DNA from: Mycobacterium rhizamassiliense
GTDB lineage: Bacteria > Actinomycetota > Actinomycetes > Mycobacteriales > Mycobacteriaceae
Assembly: GCF_900157375.1 (NCBI RefSeq)
Contig: NZ_LT721901.1
Span: forward strand, 5,836,970-5,900,969
Direction of reading: 5' to 3'
Length of the DNA stretch: 64,000 bases
Shown here: in pieces, positions 40,745-49,957 of the stretch
How the letters are laid out: every line of letters starts with the position of its first letter
Numbering within the stretch: the stretch's first letter is position 1
The notes under the pieces: model-generated
Seen by the model: only the letters and a program-made list of their open reading frames with translations
Database searches by the model: none
Told to the model about the DNA's origin: nothing
Program-made: the position numbers and the translations under genes

Positions 40745-43650
40745 TGCGTTTTTGACGCCACGACGGGATCGTCGTCTTCCCACAGCAGCAGCTGGCGCAC
40801 CGCCGCGCGCGACCCGTAGGGTCGCAGCATCGTGCTGGCCGGACGCGGCCGCACTCGCTGCGGCCACCAGAACCAGCGACCGAGAAGTGTTGCGACAGAA
40901 GGCGTCATGAACGACCGCACGATCAGCGTGTCGAACAGCAATCCCAGGCCGATCGTGGTCCCGATCTGACCGAGTACCTGGAAGCCGCTGAACACGAACG
41001 CGCACATGGTGATTGCGAAGACGAGGCCGGCGGAGGTGACCACCGAACCCGAGCCCGCCATCGCGCGAATGATGCCGGTCTTCAGCCCGGCATGGATCTC
41101 TTCCTTGAATCTCGAGATCAACAGCAGGTTGTAGTCGGAACCGACTGCCAGCAGCAGGATTACGGCCAGCGCCAACACGACCCAGTACAGCTGGATGCCG
41201 AACAGGTACTGCCAGACCAACACCGACAGCCCGAACGAGGCACCCAGCGACAGGGCCACGGTGCCCACGATCACCAGCGCGGCGATCAGGCTTCGCGTGA
41301 TGAGCATCATGATCAACAGGATCAGGCTCAACGCGGCGAACGCCACGATCATCAGGTCGTACTTCGCGCCGTCCTGGATGTCCTTGTACGTGGCCGCGGT
41401 GCCGCCGAGATAGATCTTGGCATCGGCCATCGGCGTGCCCTTCAGGGCCTCATGCGCGGCCTTGGCGATGGGATCGATGTGCGAAATGCCTTCGGTGGTG
41501 GCGGGATCGCCGTCATGCGTGACGATCATCCGGACGGCCTTGCCGTCGGGTGAGAGGAACAGCTTCAGCCCGCGCTTGAAGTCGGGGTTGTCGAATACCT
41601 CGGGCGGCAGGTAGAAGGTGTCGTCGTTCTTGGCCGCGTCGAAGGCCCGCCCCAGCGCCGTCGCGTTGTCGATCGCCGCGGCGGTCTGCGCGTAAATGCC
41701 GGACAGCGTCGCGTAATTCGCCAGGGTCAGATCGCGGTTGGTCTCCTGGCTTTGGATCTGGGGCGGTATCAGCGCCACCAGCTTCGGTTGCAGCGCGTCG
41801 AGTTTGTCCAGCGTCGCCACCAGGTCTTCGAACTTCGCGCTCAGCTGGTCGGTGGCGTCGAGCGCCTCGAACGTGGACCGCATCGCGTAGCAGGCGGGAA
41901 TGTCGTAGCAGTGCTTTTCCCAATAGAAGTAGCTGCGCAGCGGCCGCAGGAAGTCGTCGAGGTTGGCGAGCTTGTCGCGCAGGTCGTTGATCGTGGTGAT
42001 GGTGTCCTTGAAGTTCTGGGTCTCGCTGTGCGTGGCGTCGGCGAGCTGCTGCTGCAGCGTGTACTGCTGCTTGAGGATGTTGATGGTCTTCGACAGCTCG
42101 TTGGCCTGCTTGAGGGCGTCGTCGGCCCGATCCCGTTGATAGGTAAGGTTTTCCTGCTGCGCGGCGCTCTGGTTGCTGATCACGAACGCCAGCGAGCTAT
42201 GCACCAGCGGGGTGCCCAACGGCCGGGTGATGGTCTGCACCTGCGCGATGCCGGGCACGTGGAACACCGCCTTGGCGACCTTGTCCAGGATGAGCATGTC
42301 GGCCGGATCACGCATGTCGTGATCGGATTCGAGCATCAGCAATTCGGGCTCCAGCCGGGCGCGCGAGAAGTGTTTCTCGGCCGCGGTGTAGCCGACATTG
42401 GCCGGCGCGCTGGCGGGCATGTAGGGGCGGGTGTCGTAACTGGTCTTGTATCCGGGCAGGGCGAGCAGGCCCACCAGGGCCAGCACGCAGGCCGCGGCCA
42501 ACACGGGACCGGGCCAGCGCACGATGGCGGTGCCGATGCGCCGCCAGCCGCGGGTCCTCATCGCCCGCTTGGGATCGAAGATGCCCACCCTGGCACCCAG
42601 CGTGAGGATGGCCGGGCCCAACGTCAGCGCGGCACACAGCGCGACCAGGATGCCCAATGCCGCTGGGATGCCCAGACTTTGGAAGTAGGGCAGCCGCGTG
42701 AAACTCAGGCAGGCCACCGCGCCGGCGACGGTGAGCCCGGAGCCCAGCACGATGTGGGTGGTCCCGCGATACATGGTGTAGAAGGCGGTCTCGCGATCCT
42801 CGCCGGCGCCGCGCGCCTCCTGATAGCGCCCCACGAAAAAGATCGCGTAGTCGGTCCCTGCGGCGATCACCAGCAGCGTCAGCAGGTTCGTCGCGTAGGT
42901 CGACAGCCCGATCACCCCGGCATTGCCGAGGAAGGCGACAAGGCCTCGGGCGGCGGACATTTCGATGAGGACCGTGCCGAGCACGAGCAGCGTGGTGAGC
43001 ACCGAGCGGTAGACGAAGAACAGCATCAGCGCGATCACCCCGACGGTGATCGAGGTGACCTTCGCGGTGCCCTTGCTGCCGACGTCGAACTGGTCGGAGA
43101 TCAGCGGGGCCGCGCCGGTGACATAGACCTTGACGCCCGGCGGTGGGTGCATGTGGTCGATGATGTCGCGCAGCGCCCCGACGCCCTCGTTGGCCATCGC
43201 CGAGCCTTGATTACCGGCGAGATTCACCTGAACGTAGGCGGCCTTGCCGTCGCTGCTCTGCGATCCCGCCGCGGTCAGGGTGTCGCCCCAGTAGTCTTGC
43301 ACGTGCTGGACGTGCTTGCGGTCCTGCTCGAGCTTGCGGATCATCTCGTCGTAGAAGCGATGGGCGTCCGCGCCGAGCGGCTTGTCACCTTCCAGGACGA
43401 TCATCGCCGTGCTGTCGGTGTCGAACTCGTTGAACTTTTCACCGATGCGCTTGATCGCCTTGAGCGACGGCGCATCCGGCGAGTTCAGCGCGACATTGTG
43501 GGTTCGCCCAACCTCTTCCAGCTGCGGCACCGTGATGTTGGTGAGGGCGGCCAGCGCGATCCAGAACAGCAGGATCGGCAGCGCGAGCCGACGGATGGTC
43601 CGCGGCACGCGGGACCGCCGGGGTTCATCTGGGTTCTCTGGTGGGGTCAT
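40741..43650 (-). CDS. MmpL-family RND transporter
   Basis: A 969-aa inner-membrane exporter of the mycobacterial MmpL group, which moves lipids, siderophores and some drugs with proton energy. The two-fold RND layout is clear: helix 1, a large outer loop with coiled-coil-like Gln-rich stretch (residues about 480-620), then the second half. The proton-relay motifs GTDYAIFFVGRYQEA and GSDYNLLLISRFKEE each contain the Asp-Tyr pair. It resembles the MmpL4/MmpL5 group (paired with MmpS). It overlaps mmpS by 4 bp and its own tail overlaps the convergent ACT gene's stop. Confidence 0.92.
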   Translation of the reverse strand: MTPPENPDEPRRSRVPRTIRRLALPILLFWIALAALTNITVPQLEEVGRTHNVALNSPDAPSLKAIKRIGEKFNEFDTDSTAMIVLEGDKPLGADAHRFYDEMIRKLEQDRKHVQHVQDYWGDTLTAAGSQSSDGKAAYVQVNLAGNQGSAMANEGVGALRDIIDHMHPPPGVKVYVTGAAPLISDQFDVGSKGTAKVTSITVGVIALMLFFVYRSVLTTLLVLGTVLIEMSAARGLVAFLGNAGVIGLSTYATNLLTLLVIAAGTDYAIFFVGRYQEARGAGEDRETAFYTMYRGTTHIVLGSGLTVAGAVACLSFTRLPYFQSLGIPAALGILVALCAALTLGPAILTLGARVGIFDPKRAMRTRGWRRIGTAIVRWPGPVLAAACVLALVGLLALPGYKTSYDTRPYMPASAPANVGYTAAEKHFSRARLEPELLMLESDHDMRDPADMLILDKVAKAVFHVPGIAQVQTITRPLGTPLVHSSLAFVISNQSAAQQENLTYQRDRADDALKQANELSKTINILKQQYTLQQQLADATHSETQNFKDTITTINDLRDKLANLDDFLRPLRSYFYWEKHCYDIPACYAMRSTFEALDATDQLSAKFEDLVATLDKLDALQPKLVALIPPQIQSQETNRDLTLANYATLSGIYAQTAAAIDNATALGRAFDAAKNDDTFYLPPEVFDNPDFKRGLKLFLSPDGKAVRMIVTHDGDPATTEGISHIDPIAKAAHEALKGTPMADAKIYLGGTAATYKDIQDGAKYDLMIVAFAALSLILLIMMLITRSLIAALVIVGTVALSLGASFGLSVLVWQYLFGIQLYWVVLALAVILLLAVGSDYNLLLISRFKEEIHAGLKTGIIRAMAGSGSVVTSAGLVFAITMCAFVFSGFQVLGQIGTTIGLGLLFDTLIVRSFMTPSVATLLGRWFWWPQRVRPRPASTMLRPYGSRAAVRQLLLWEDDDPVVASKTH

Positions 43651-44093
43651 CCGGATTTGTCCAAACAGAAGGTGTAGGCGTCAACCTTGTTGACGGTGCG
43701 TTCGTCTTTGACTTCGCCGTTGACGATGATGCGGCAGCCCAGCGTGTCTCCGTTGCCCTGGGCCACGACGTTGCCGACGACCGCGGGCTCCGTCGAGGTG
43801 ATCGTGAATGACCAAGGCAGCGGCGCGTTTCTGACCTGCTGCGGCTGGGCGTTGACATCAAGGTAGTTGATGGTTGCCACCGCGCCGGGCGAGCCGAAGA
43901 CCTCGAGCACCACCTTCTTGGGGTTGAACGGGACGATCTCGTTGGACAAGCCGCTGTTGGCCGTCGTGTTGTTGTGCGAGCCGAAGATCCCGTGCAACCG
44001 GAAGATGGCGAACCCGGTGATGGCCAGGACGAGCACCGCGACCAGCACCATCCAGCCGCGTCTAACGAGCCTGGAAAGGGAAATCGCCTTCAC
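43647..44093 (-). CDS. MmpS-family accessory protein
   Basis: A 148-aa partner of MmpL. One membrane helix (residues about 13-33) anchors a periplasmic beta-rich domain with the family KVVLEVFGSPGAVATINYLDV signature, shown as VLEVFGSPGAVATINYLD, and a Cys pair (GCRIIV and FCLDKSG). The stop-start overlap with mmpL (4 bp) shows translational coupling. The ribosome-binding site is GTGAAGG close to ATG 44093. A promoter with an overlapping operator lies about 80-110 bp upstream. Confidence 0.92.
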   Translation of the reverse strand: MKAISLSRLVRRGWMVLVAVLVLAITGFAIFRLHGIFGSHNNTTANSGLSNEIVPFNPKKVVLEVFGSPGAVATINYLDVNAQPQQVRNAPLPWSFTITSTEPAVVGNVVAQGNGDTLGCRIIVNGEVKDERTVNKVDAYTFCLDKSG

Positions 44094-44175
44094 CCGTCGG
44101 CCTTTCGATGGTCGGGCGTCTCGCTCACTCTAGGACCACGACCACTGCCTGCCGCAAGGGTCGTCGATCGCTCTG

Positions 44176-44204
44176 ACAGTACGGTACTGGACCGTACTGT
44201 TCAA
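44176..44204 (-). promoter_or_regulatory. mmpS-mmpL promoter overlapping a TetR-type operator
   Basis: On the minus strand TTGAAC (44199-44204) and TACTGT (44176-44181) are 17 bp apart, a good housekeeping promoter. Within the same bases lies a perfect inverted repeat: ACAGTACGGT (44176-44185), spacer ACTGG, ACCGTACTGT (44191-44200). It sits between tetR and mmpS and lies exactly over the promoter. Binding by the neighbouring TetR protein is inference. Confidence 0.75.
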
Positions 44205-44237
44205 GAGACGCGACCGTACACATCGGTGGCTAGGCGG

Positions 44238-44846
44238 TTAACCGCTGGTTCTGGTCAGGCCCGGGATGAGGAACCCGTCGACGAGCGCTTGCACGGTGCG
44301 ACGGTTGGGCGGCCGGTCCGGGATGATGGACCGGAAGATCAGGTAGCCGGGCAACAGGTCCCAGAGCTCGTCGGTGACGACCTCGGCGGAGATCTCTCCC
44401 CGGTCGACGGCCTGGCGCAGCACGTGCTGGAGCACGGCCTTGCGCTGCTTGAGGAATTGGTTCTGCAAGACCTCGTTGAGCTTCGGATGGCGCGACACCT
44501 CGACCATCACCGCGCGGATGGTGCCGGCGTGCTGCCCGCCCTCCTGGCAGATCGCCTCCCCCAGGTGCAGCAGATCGCCGCGCAGGGTGCCGGTATTGGG
44601 CGGGTCCCCAACCAGGCGGACCCCCTCGGTGAAGGCGGCCAGCACCAGTTCGGCCTTCGAGGGCCAGCGGCGATAGACGGTGGCCTTGCTGGCGTGCGCC
44701 TCGCCGGCCACCGCGTCCACCGTCAGCTGGTCGTAGCCGTGTTCCTGCAACAACTGCAGGGTCACCGCCAATATCTCGGCCTCGCGCGGCGACCACGGCG
44801 AGGCCTGCGGGCACTCGCCGGCGGCCTGGGACATAGCGCCCACCAT
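44238..44846 (-). CDS. TetR-family regulator of the mmpS-mmpL genes
   Basis: A 202-aa repressor with an N-terminal HTH (residues about 22-66: ILAVTLQLLQEHGYDQLTVD, then AGEAHASKATVYRRWPSK) and a helical C-terminal ligand domain (TetR_C type, about 85-195). The start may be ATG 44846 (GAGCGG upstream) or ATG 44834 (GGTGGG upstream). It lies upstream of mmpS on the same strand. A perfect inverted repeat and promoter lie 34-66 bp after its stop, so it probably represses mmpSL rather than being cotranscribed only. Confidence 0.88.
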   Translation of the reverse strand: MVGAMSQAAGECPQASPWSPREAEILAVTLQLLQEHGYDQLTVDAVAGEAHASKATVYRRWPSKAELVLAAFTEGVRLVGDPPNTGTLRGDLLHLGEAICQEGGQHAGTIRAVMVEVSRHPKLNEVLQNQFLKQRKAVLQHVLRQAVDRGEISAEVVTDELWDLLPGYLIFRSIIPDRPPNRRTVQALVDGFLIPGLTRTSG

Positions 44847-44867
44847 AGAACCGCTCGGGCTGCGGGG

Positions 44868-45977
44868 CTATGACCGCGAGCTGAGGGCGCGTTCGATGTC
44901 GGCGAGAAGGTCGTCGGTGTCTTCGATGCCCAGCGAGATGCGGGCGAAGCCGTCGGCGACGGCGTCGCCCCAGCGCGCCCTGCGGTCCACCGCGGTGTGC
45001 AGGCCGCCGAAGCTGGTCGACGCGATGAGCAACTCGCTGCGCGCCACCAGCGCGTGCACCGCGGCGGCATCGGCGAATTCGACCGACACCAGTGAACCGA
45101 AGCGCCGCATCTGCGCGGCCGCGACGGGATGCGACGGATCGTCGGCGAGGCCGGGGTAACGGACCGATCGCGCGGCGGGATGGCCCGCCAGCATCTCGGC
45201 GACCGCCTGCGCGTTGCGGCATTGCCGCTCGAATCGCAGTCCGGCGCTGCCGAGGCTGCGCAGCACCAGCCACGCCTCGAAGCCGCCGAGGATCGCGCCG
45301 GCCAGCAGGCGCTGGCGTTGCACCGCGGCGATCACCTCGGGCCGGCTGGTGGCGACGTATCCGGCGAGCAGGTCGCTGTGGCCGGACAGGCCCTTGGTGG
45401 CGCTGGCGACCACCAGGTCGGCGCCCAACGACAGCGGCTGCTGGCCGAGCGGGGTTGCGGCGGTGTTGTCCACCATCAGCCGCCCGCCGCGACCATGACA
45501 GATCGCCGCCAACCGTTGCAGGTCAACGACATCCAGCGCGGGGTTCGTCGGAGTCTCGGCGAGCACCACGTCGGCCTTGTCGGCAGCGTCGTAGATCTGC
45601 GAACTGGTCGCCTCGATGACCGTCACACCCGACGGCACCAGGTCTTCGGTGGCGAAGCGGCGCACCTGGTAGTAGCCGTCGGCCGGCACCACCAACGTCG
45701 ACCCGGGCGTGGCCAGCGCGCGCAGCGCGGCGCCGATGGCCGCCATGCCCGAGCCGAACACCAGCGCGTCGGTCGCCCCTTCGAGCTCCGCGAGCGCCGA
45801 CTCCAGTTGCCGCCACGTCGGATTGGAGTAGCGGCCGTAGCTGTCCAAGGATTCCGACTCGTCGGCGGACAGGTGATAGGCGCTGGCGAGCACCGCCTGC
45901 GGCGCCACCGGCTGACCCGGAATGATGTGGGAATCAACGGCTTTGACGGTTCGGGTGGAGTCGCCGTAACCGGTCAC
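44868..45977 (-). CDS. Cys/Met-metabolism PLP enzyme (cystathionine lyase/synthase-like)
   Basis: A 369-aa member of the Cys/Met PLP family (cystathionine gamma-synthase, gamma-lyase, methionine gamma-lyase). The PLP Lys is in VVASATKGLSGHSD; family phosphate-site and substrate-site residues in GSGMAAIGAALRAL and TAAPLGQQ-like sequence are present, and RYSNPT resembles family SRYGNPT. GTG 45977 overlaps the ligA stop (GTGA); the open frame extends into ligA. The subfamily cannot be resolved by eye. I do not recall this gene beside ligA in M. tuberculosis. Confidence 0.85.
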   Translation of the reverse strand: MTGYGDSTRTVKAVDSHIIPGQPVAPQAVLASAYHLSADESESLDSYGRYSNPTWRQLESALAELEGATDALVFGSGMAAIGAALRALATPGSTLVVPADGYYQVRRFATEDLVPSGVTVIEATSSQIYDAADKADVVLAETPTNPALDVVDLQRLAAICHGRGGRLMVDNTAATPLGQQPLSLGADLVVASATKGLSGHSDLLAGYVATSRPEVIAAVQRQRLLAGAILGGFEAWLVLRSLGSAGLRFERQCRNAQAVAEMLAGHPAARSVRYPGLADDPSHPVAAAQMRRFGSLVSVEFADAAAVHALVARSELLIASTSFGGLHTAVDRRARWGDAVADGFARISLGIEDTDDLLADIERALSSRS

Positions 45978-48055
45978 TGCGGCCCCTCGGCCAACAGCGT
46001 GCGGAAGCCGTCCTCGTCGAGGATCGGCACCCCGAGCTCGACCGCCTTGTCGTATTTCGATCCGGGCGCGTCCCCCGCAACGACGTAGTCGGTCTTCTTC
46101 GACACCGAACCCGAGGCCTTGCCGCCGCGCGCCAGGATCGCCTCCTTGGCCTCGTCGCGGGAGAAGCCGGTCAGCGAACCGGTGACGACGATGGTGAGTC
46201 CCTCCAGCGTGCGCGGCGTGCTGGTGTCGCGCTCGTCGGCCATCCGCACACCGGCCGCGCGCCACTTCTCGACGATCGCGCAATGCCAGTCGACGGTGAA
46301 CCACTCGGTGACCGCGGCGGCGATGGTCGGCCCGACGCCCTCGACCGCGGCCAGCTGTTCCGTCGACGCCTCTTCGATGGCCTTCAGCTCGGCGAATTCC
46401 GTTGCCAGCGCCCGTGCTGCGGTCGGACCGACGTGCCGGATCGACAACGCCACCAGCACCCGCCACAGCGGCTGCGACTTGGCCTTGTCCAGGTTGGCCA
46501 GCAGCCGCTTGCCGTTGGCCGACACCGCGCCGGCCTTGGTGGTGAACAGCTCGGTGCGCAGCAGGTCATCCTCGGTGATCGAGAACAGGTCTCCCTCGTC
46601 GGAGATCACCCCGGCGCCCAGCAGCGCGATGGCGGCCTCGTACCCCAGCGCCTCGATGTCGAAGGCGCCGCGGCCGGCGACGTGAAACACCCGCTCCCGC
46701 AACTGCGCCGGGCACGACCGCGAATTCGGGCAGCGGATGTCGGCGTCGCCCTCCTTCGCCGGAGCCAGCTCGGTGCCGCACTCGGGACAGTGTGTGGGCA
46801 TGACGAATTCGCGTTCGGTGCCGTCGCGCAGGTCGACCACGGGACCCAGCACTTCGGGAATCACGTCGCCCGCCTTGCGGATCACCACGGTGTCGCCGAT
46901 CAGCACGCCCTTGCGCTTGACCTCGGCGGCGTTGTGCAGCGTGGCCAGTCCCACCGTCGATCCGGACACCGTGACCGGCTCCATGAACGCGAACGGCGTG
47001 ACGCGCCCGGTGCGTCCGACGTTGACCCGGATGTCGAGCAGTTTGGTCTGCACCTCTTGGGGCGGGTACTTGTAGGCGATCGCCCAGCGCGGCGCCCGCG
47101 AGGTGGAGCCCAGCCGGCGTTGCAGCGCCACGTCGTCGACTTTGACTACGACACCGTCGATTTCGTGCTCGACGTCGTGGCGGTGCTCGCCCCAGTAGGC
47201 GATGCGGTCCAGCGCGCCGGCCGCGCTCTGGACCCGGGTGGTGTGCTCGGAGACGGGCAGCCCCCAGGCCTTCAGCGCGAGGTAGCCGTCGTGCAGCGTC
47301 GCCGGCCGGAAGCCTTCGATGTGCCCGAGCCCGTGGCAGATCATCCGCAGCTTGCGGCGGGCGGTGACGGCCGGGTCCTTCTGCCGAAGCGAGCCCGCGG
47401 CGCTGTTGCGCGGATTGGCGAACGGCGCCTTGCCGTCTTCGACCAGCGACGCGTTGAGCGCCTCGAAGTCGGCGACCCGGAAGAACACCTCGCCGCGCAC
47501 CTCGAGGACGGCGGGTATCGGGTGGCCCTTGGCGGCCGTCAGCTTTTCGGGGACGTCGTCGATGGTGCGCGCGTTGTTCGTGACGTCCTCGCCGGTGCGG
47601 CCGTCGCCGCGGGTCGCCGCCCGCACCAGTCGGCCGTCGCGGTAGACCAACGCCAGCGCGACGCCGTCGATCTTGAGCTCGCACAGGTAGGGCACGTCGT
47701 TACCGATGTCGGCGCGGATGCGCGCGGCCCATTGGTCGAACTCCTCGGTGCTGAACACGTTGTCCAGCGACAGCATCCGCTCCAGGTGGTCGGCCGAAGT
47801 GAAGTCGGTGGCGAACCCGGCGCCGCCGACGAGCTGGGTCGGCGAATCGGGCGTGCGCAGCTCGGGGTGCTCGTCCTCGAGCGCGGCCAGCCGCCGCAGC
47901 AGGACGTCGAAGTCCGCGTCGGTGATGATCGGCGCGTCGCGCACGTAGTAGCGAAACTGGTGTTCGCGCACCTCGTCGGCCAGTTCACGCCATTGCCGGC
48001 GAACGTCGGCGCCCAAGGGATCGGACACCGTGGGGTCAGCCTCTGGCGAACTCAC
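45974..48055 (-). CDS. ligA: NAD-dependent DNA ligase LigA
   Basis: Essential replicative ligase. The 693-aa protein has the full order: domain Ia (EHQFRYYVRDAP), nucleotidyltransferase with LCELKIDGVAL (Lys128 as the adenylylated residue), OB fold, the four-Cys zinc finger (CPECG and CPNSRSC), helix-hairpin-helix domain and the C-terminal BRCT domain ending about residue 690. Upstream is a MetE-like gene by 34 bp. It is translationally coupled to the PLP enzyme downstream. Confidence 0.98.
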   Translation of the reverse strand: MSSPEADPTVSDPLGADVRRQWRELADEVREHQFRYYVRDAPIITDADFDVLLRRLAALEDEHPELRTPDSPTQLVGGAGFATDFTSADHLERMLSLDNVFSTEEFDQWAARIRADIGNDVPYLCELKIDGVALALVYRDGRLVRAATRGDGRTGEDVTNNARTIDDVPEKLTAAKGHPIPAVLEVRGEVFFRVADFEALNASLVEDGKAPFANPRNSAAGSLRQKDPAVTARRKLRMICHGLGHIEGFRPATLHDGYLALKAWGLPVSEHTTRVQSAAGALDRIAYWGEHRHDVEHEIDGVVVKVDDVALQRRLGSTSRAPRWAIAYKYPPQEVQTKLLDIRVNVGRTGRVTPFAFMEPVTVSGSTVGLATLHNAAEVKRKGVLIGDTVVIRKAGDVIPEVLGPVVDLRDGTEREFVMPTHCPECGTELAPAKEGDADIRCPNSRSCPAQLRERVFHVAGRGAFDIEALGYEAAIALLGAGVISDEGDLFSITEDDLLRTELFTTKAGAVSANGKRLLANLDKAKSQPLWRVLVALSIRHVGPTAARALATEFAELKAIEEASTEQLAAVEGVGPTIAAAVTEWFTVDWHCAIVEKWRAAGVRMADERDTSTPRTLEGLTIVVTGSLTGFSRDEAKEAILARGGKASGSVSKKTDYVVAGDAPGSKYDKAVELGVPILDEDGFRTLLAEGPQ

Positions 48056-48089
48056 CCTCGCAGGCTATCGAAGGCGCCCGACAGGCCCT

Positions 48090-49127
48090 TCAGATGGAGT
48101 CCGCGTCTTCAGCGAAGGCCGCGGCGGCCTGGCGCGCCAGCTCGATCGCAATGCGGGCCCACTCCGGGGTCGCCGTCGCCAGGCCGCAGGCCGGGGTGAC
48201 CCCGATGCGGTCGCGCAGCGCCGAGCGACCGAACCCGAGCCGGTCGGTCACCGCGACGAGCGCCGCGGCCACCTCCTCGACCGACGGCCGCTTGGCCGGG
48301 GCTGTCGCGGGGACCACCCCCAGCATGACGGTGCGGCCCGACTCGACGAACGCGGCGATGCCGTCCAGGTCAGCCGCCTTCAGCGTCGCGGCGTCGACCG
48401 ATAACGCACGAATAGTGCTGCGCTGCAATAGATTCCACGGCAGGCCGGCCGCGCAGCTGTGCACCAGCACGTCGGCGCCCGCGGCAGTGACGCAGGTGTC
48501 GAGCAGCGGACCCGCTACCGCCTCGTCGAGCGCGGCGACCGGGCTCAGCGCGGTCACCCCGGTCAGGTGTCCGGCCAGCGCCGCGGGCAGCGACGGCTCG
48601 TCGAGCTGCACGACGACGGGTGTGTCGAGCCGGCGGGCCAGCGCCGCGCGATGCGCCCCGACGCCTTCGCCCAGCGACCCCGCCAAGTCACGCAGCGCGC
48701 CGGGGTCGGTGATCGCCCGGTGGCCGTTGCCCAGCTCGAGCCCGGCGGCCAGCGTGATCGGGCCGGGGGCCTGCACCTTGACCACCCGCCCGCCGCCGCG
48801 CAGGCCGGCCGTTTCCCACGCCTCTTCCAGCGCATCCATGTCCTCGTCGAGGAAGCTGCGGGCGCGGCGGGTCACCGCGCCCGGCCGGGCGGCGATGCGG
48901 TAGCCGCGCGGCACCGTGTCGATGGCCACGTCGACCAGCAGCGCCCCGGCGCGGCCGAGCAGGTCGGCGCCCACTCCCCTGGCCGGCAATTCGACGAGGT
49001 GTGCGATCGCGTCCGCCAATTCGCCGACGACGACCTCGGCGGCGGCGCGCGCCGAGGTTCCCGGCCACGATCCGGTGCCGGTGGCCTTCGGCAGGACGCC
49101 GGCGAAACCGGCCGCGAAATTAGTCAC
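48090..49127 (-). CDS. Cobalamin-independent methionine synthase-like protein
   Basis: A 345-aa protein with the TIM-barrel of the UROD/MetE superfamily, orthologous in position to M. tuberculosis Rv3015c. It keeps GTGSWPGTSARAAAEVVVGEL near the N-terminus, VQLDEPSLPAAL and LVHSCAAGLPW, a position comparable to the zinc-ligand region of MetE, and the GVTPACGLA C-terminal motif of MetE C-domains. It lacks the long MetE N-terminal half, so it is not a full methionine synthase. GTG 49127 gives the family start. Function unknown. Confidence 0.85.
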   Translation of the reverse strand: MTNFAAGFAGVLPKATGTGSWPGTSARAAAEVVVGELADAIAHLVELPARGVGADLLGRAGALLVDVAIDTVPRGYRIAARPGAVTRRARSFLDEDMDALEEAWETAGLRGGGRVVKVQAPGPITLAAGLELGNGHRAITDPGALRDLAGSLGEGVGAHRAALARRLDTPVVVQLDEPSLPAALAGHLTGVTALSPVAALDEAVAGPLLDTCVTAAGADVLVHSCAAGLPWNLLQRSTIRALSVDAATLKAADLDGIAAFVESGRTVMLGVVPATAPAKRPSVEEVAAALVAVTDRLGFGRSALRDRIGVTPACGLATATPEWARIAIELARQAAAAFAEDADSI

Positions 49128-49228
49128 CCGGCAACCGTATTCGACGTCGTGCCGCGGGGGTGGCGCCGCCTCCCGATGTGACCATCGCGACGCGATTACT
49201 CTGGAAAGCCCCGGAAAGGTGCATTTCG

Positions 49229-49885
49229 GTGCGGCACAGAGCCAGATCGACGGCCAGACTGACGCGGCCACTGCTGTTGTGTGGCGTCCTGGCGCTGACG
49301 GCGGCGTGCACCCGGGTGGTGGGCGGTGCGGCGGTCCCCGGGTTCGCCGGCGGCGGCAGGGAGGTCAACGGCGTCAACGTCGACACCATCCTGCTGGACC
49401 AGTCCCGGATGCGCGCGATCACCGGCACCGGTGAGCATCTGACGATCATTCCCTCGATGGACGGCAACAACCCCGTCGACGTCGACACCCTGGCCGACAC
49501 CACCCCGCAGGCGTGCCGGTTCATCTTCGCCGAGACCGCCACGTTCGGACCCGATGTCGCGAAGTTCCACAAGACCACGTTCCAGGATCCCCCGGACGGC
49601 GCGCTGATATCCGAGGGTGCCGCGGCCTACCGGGACACCGGCACCGCCCGGCACGCGTTTTCGGATCTGGTCGCCACCGTCGGGACGTGCGCCGGCGGGT
49701 CGGCGGGCAACCTGTTCGTCGGCGACTGGAAGGCCGACGCCACCTCGCTGCATCTGAGCCCCGGCGGCTGCGGCCGCGACTACCGGGTGGTGTCGGTGAC
49801 CATGCTGGAGGTCACCTTCTGCGGCTTCCCGCAATCGGTGTCCGACATCGTGCTGACGAACATCACCGCCAACATCCCGAACTAA
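49229..49885 (+). CDS. lpqA: Lipoprotein LpqA, PknH extracellular-domain-like
   Basis: A 218-aa secreted lipoprotein with the lipobox TAAC (signal LTRPLLLCGVLALTAAC); mature Cys at about residue 27. The mature part resembles the extracellular sensor domain of mycobacterial kinase PknH, with Cys in ACRFIF, TCAGG, GGCGRDY and TFCGFP that would form two disulfides. GTG 49229 has GGAAAGG about nine bases upstream; the frame from 49160 is not needed. Ligand unknown. It is convergent with the small DUF4190-like gene across a strong hairpin. Confidence 0.85.
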   Translation: MRHRARSTARLTRPLLLCGVLALTAACTRVVGGAAVPGFAGGGREVNGVNVDTILLDQSRMRAITGTGEHLTIIPSMDGNNPVDVDTLADTTPQACRFIFAETATFGPDVAKFHKTTFQDPPDGALISEGAAAYRDTGTARHAFSDLVATVGTCAGGSAGNLFVGDWKADATSLHLSPGGCGRDYRVVSVTMLEVTFCGFPQSVSDIVLTNITANIPN

Positions 49886-49892
49886 ACGCGCA

Positions 49893-49931
49893 ACAGCCGC
49901 CTGGCGCGTGAGGGGTACGCCAGGCGGCTGT
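49893..49931. terminator. Bidirectional hairpin after lpqA
   Basis: A perfect 14-bp inverted repeat: ACAGCCGCCTGGCG (49893-49906) pairs with CGCCAGGCGGCTGT (49918-49931) around an 11-base loop. It sits just past the lpqA stop and 27 bp before the convergent DUF4190-like gene's stop, so it can end transcripts from both sides. There is no U-tract. Confidence 0.85.
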
Positions 49932-49957
49932 GCGGCTCGGGGGCAGCGTGCTGCCGG

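Noticed and set aside
41752..43677. A 641-codon plus-strand frame opposite mmpL
   Set aside because: mmpL has all RND motifs on the minus strand, and this frame is Arg/Asp/His-rich with no family resemblance.
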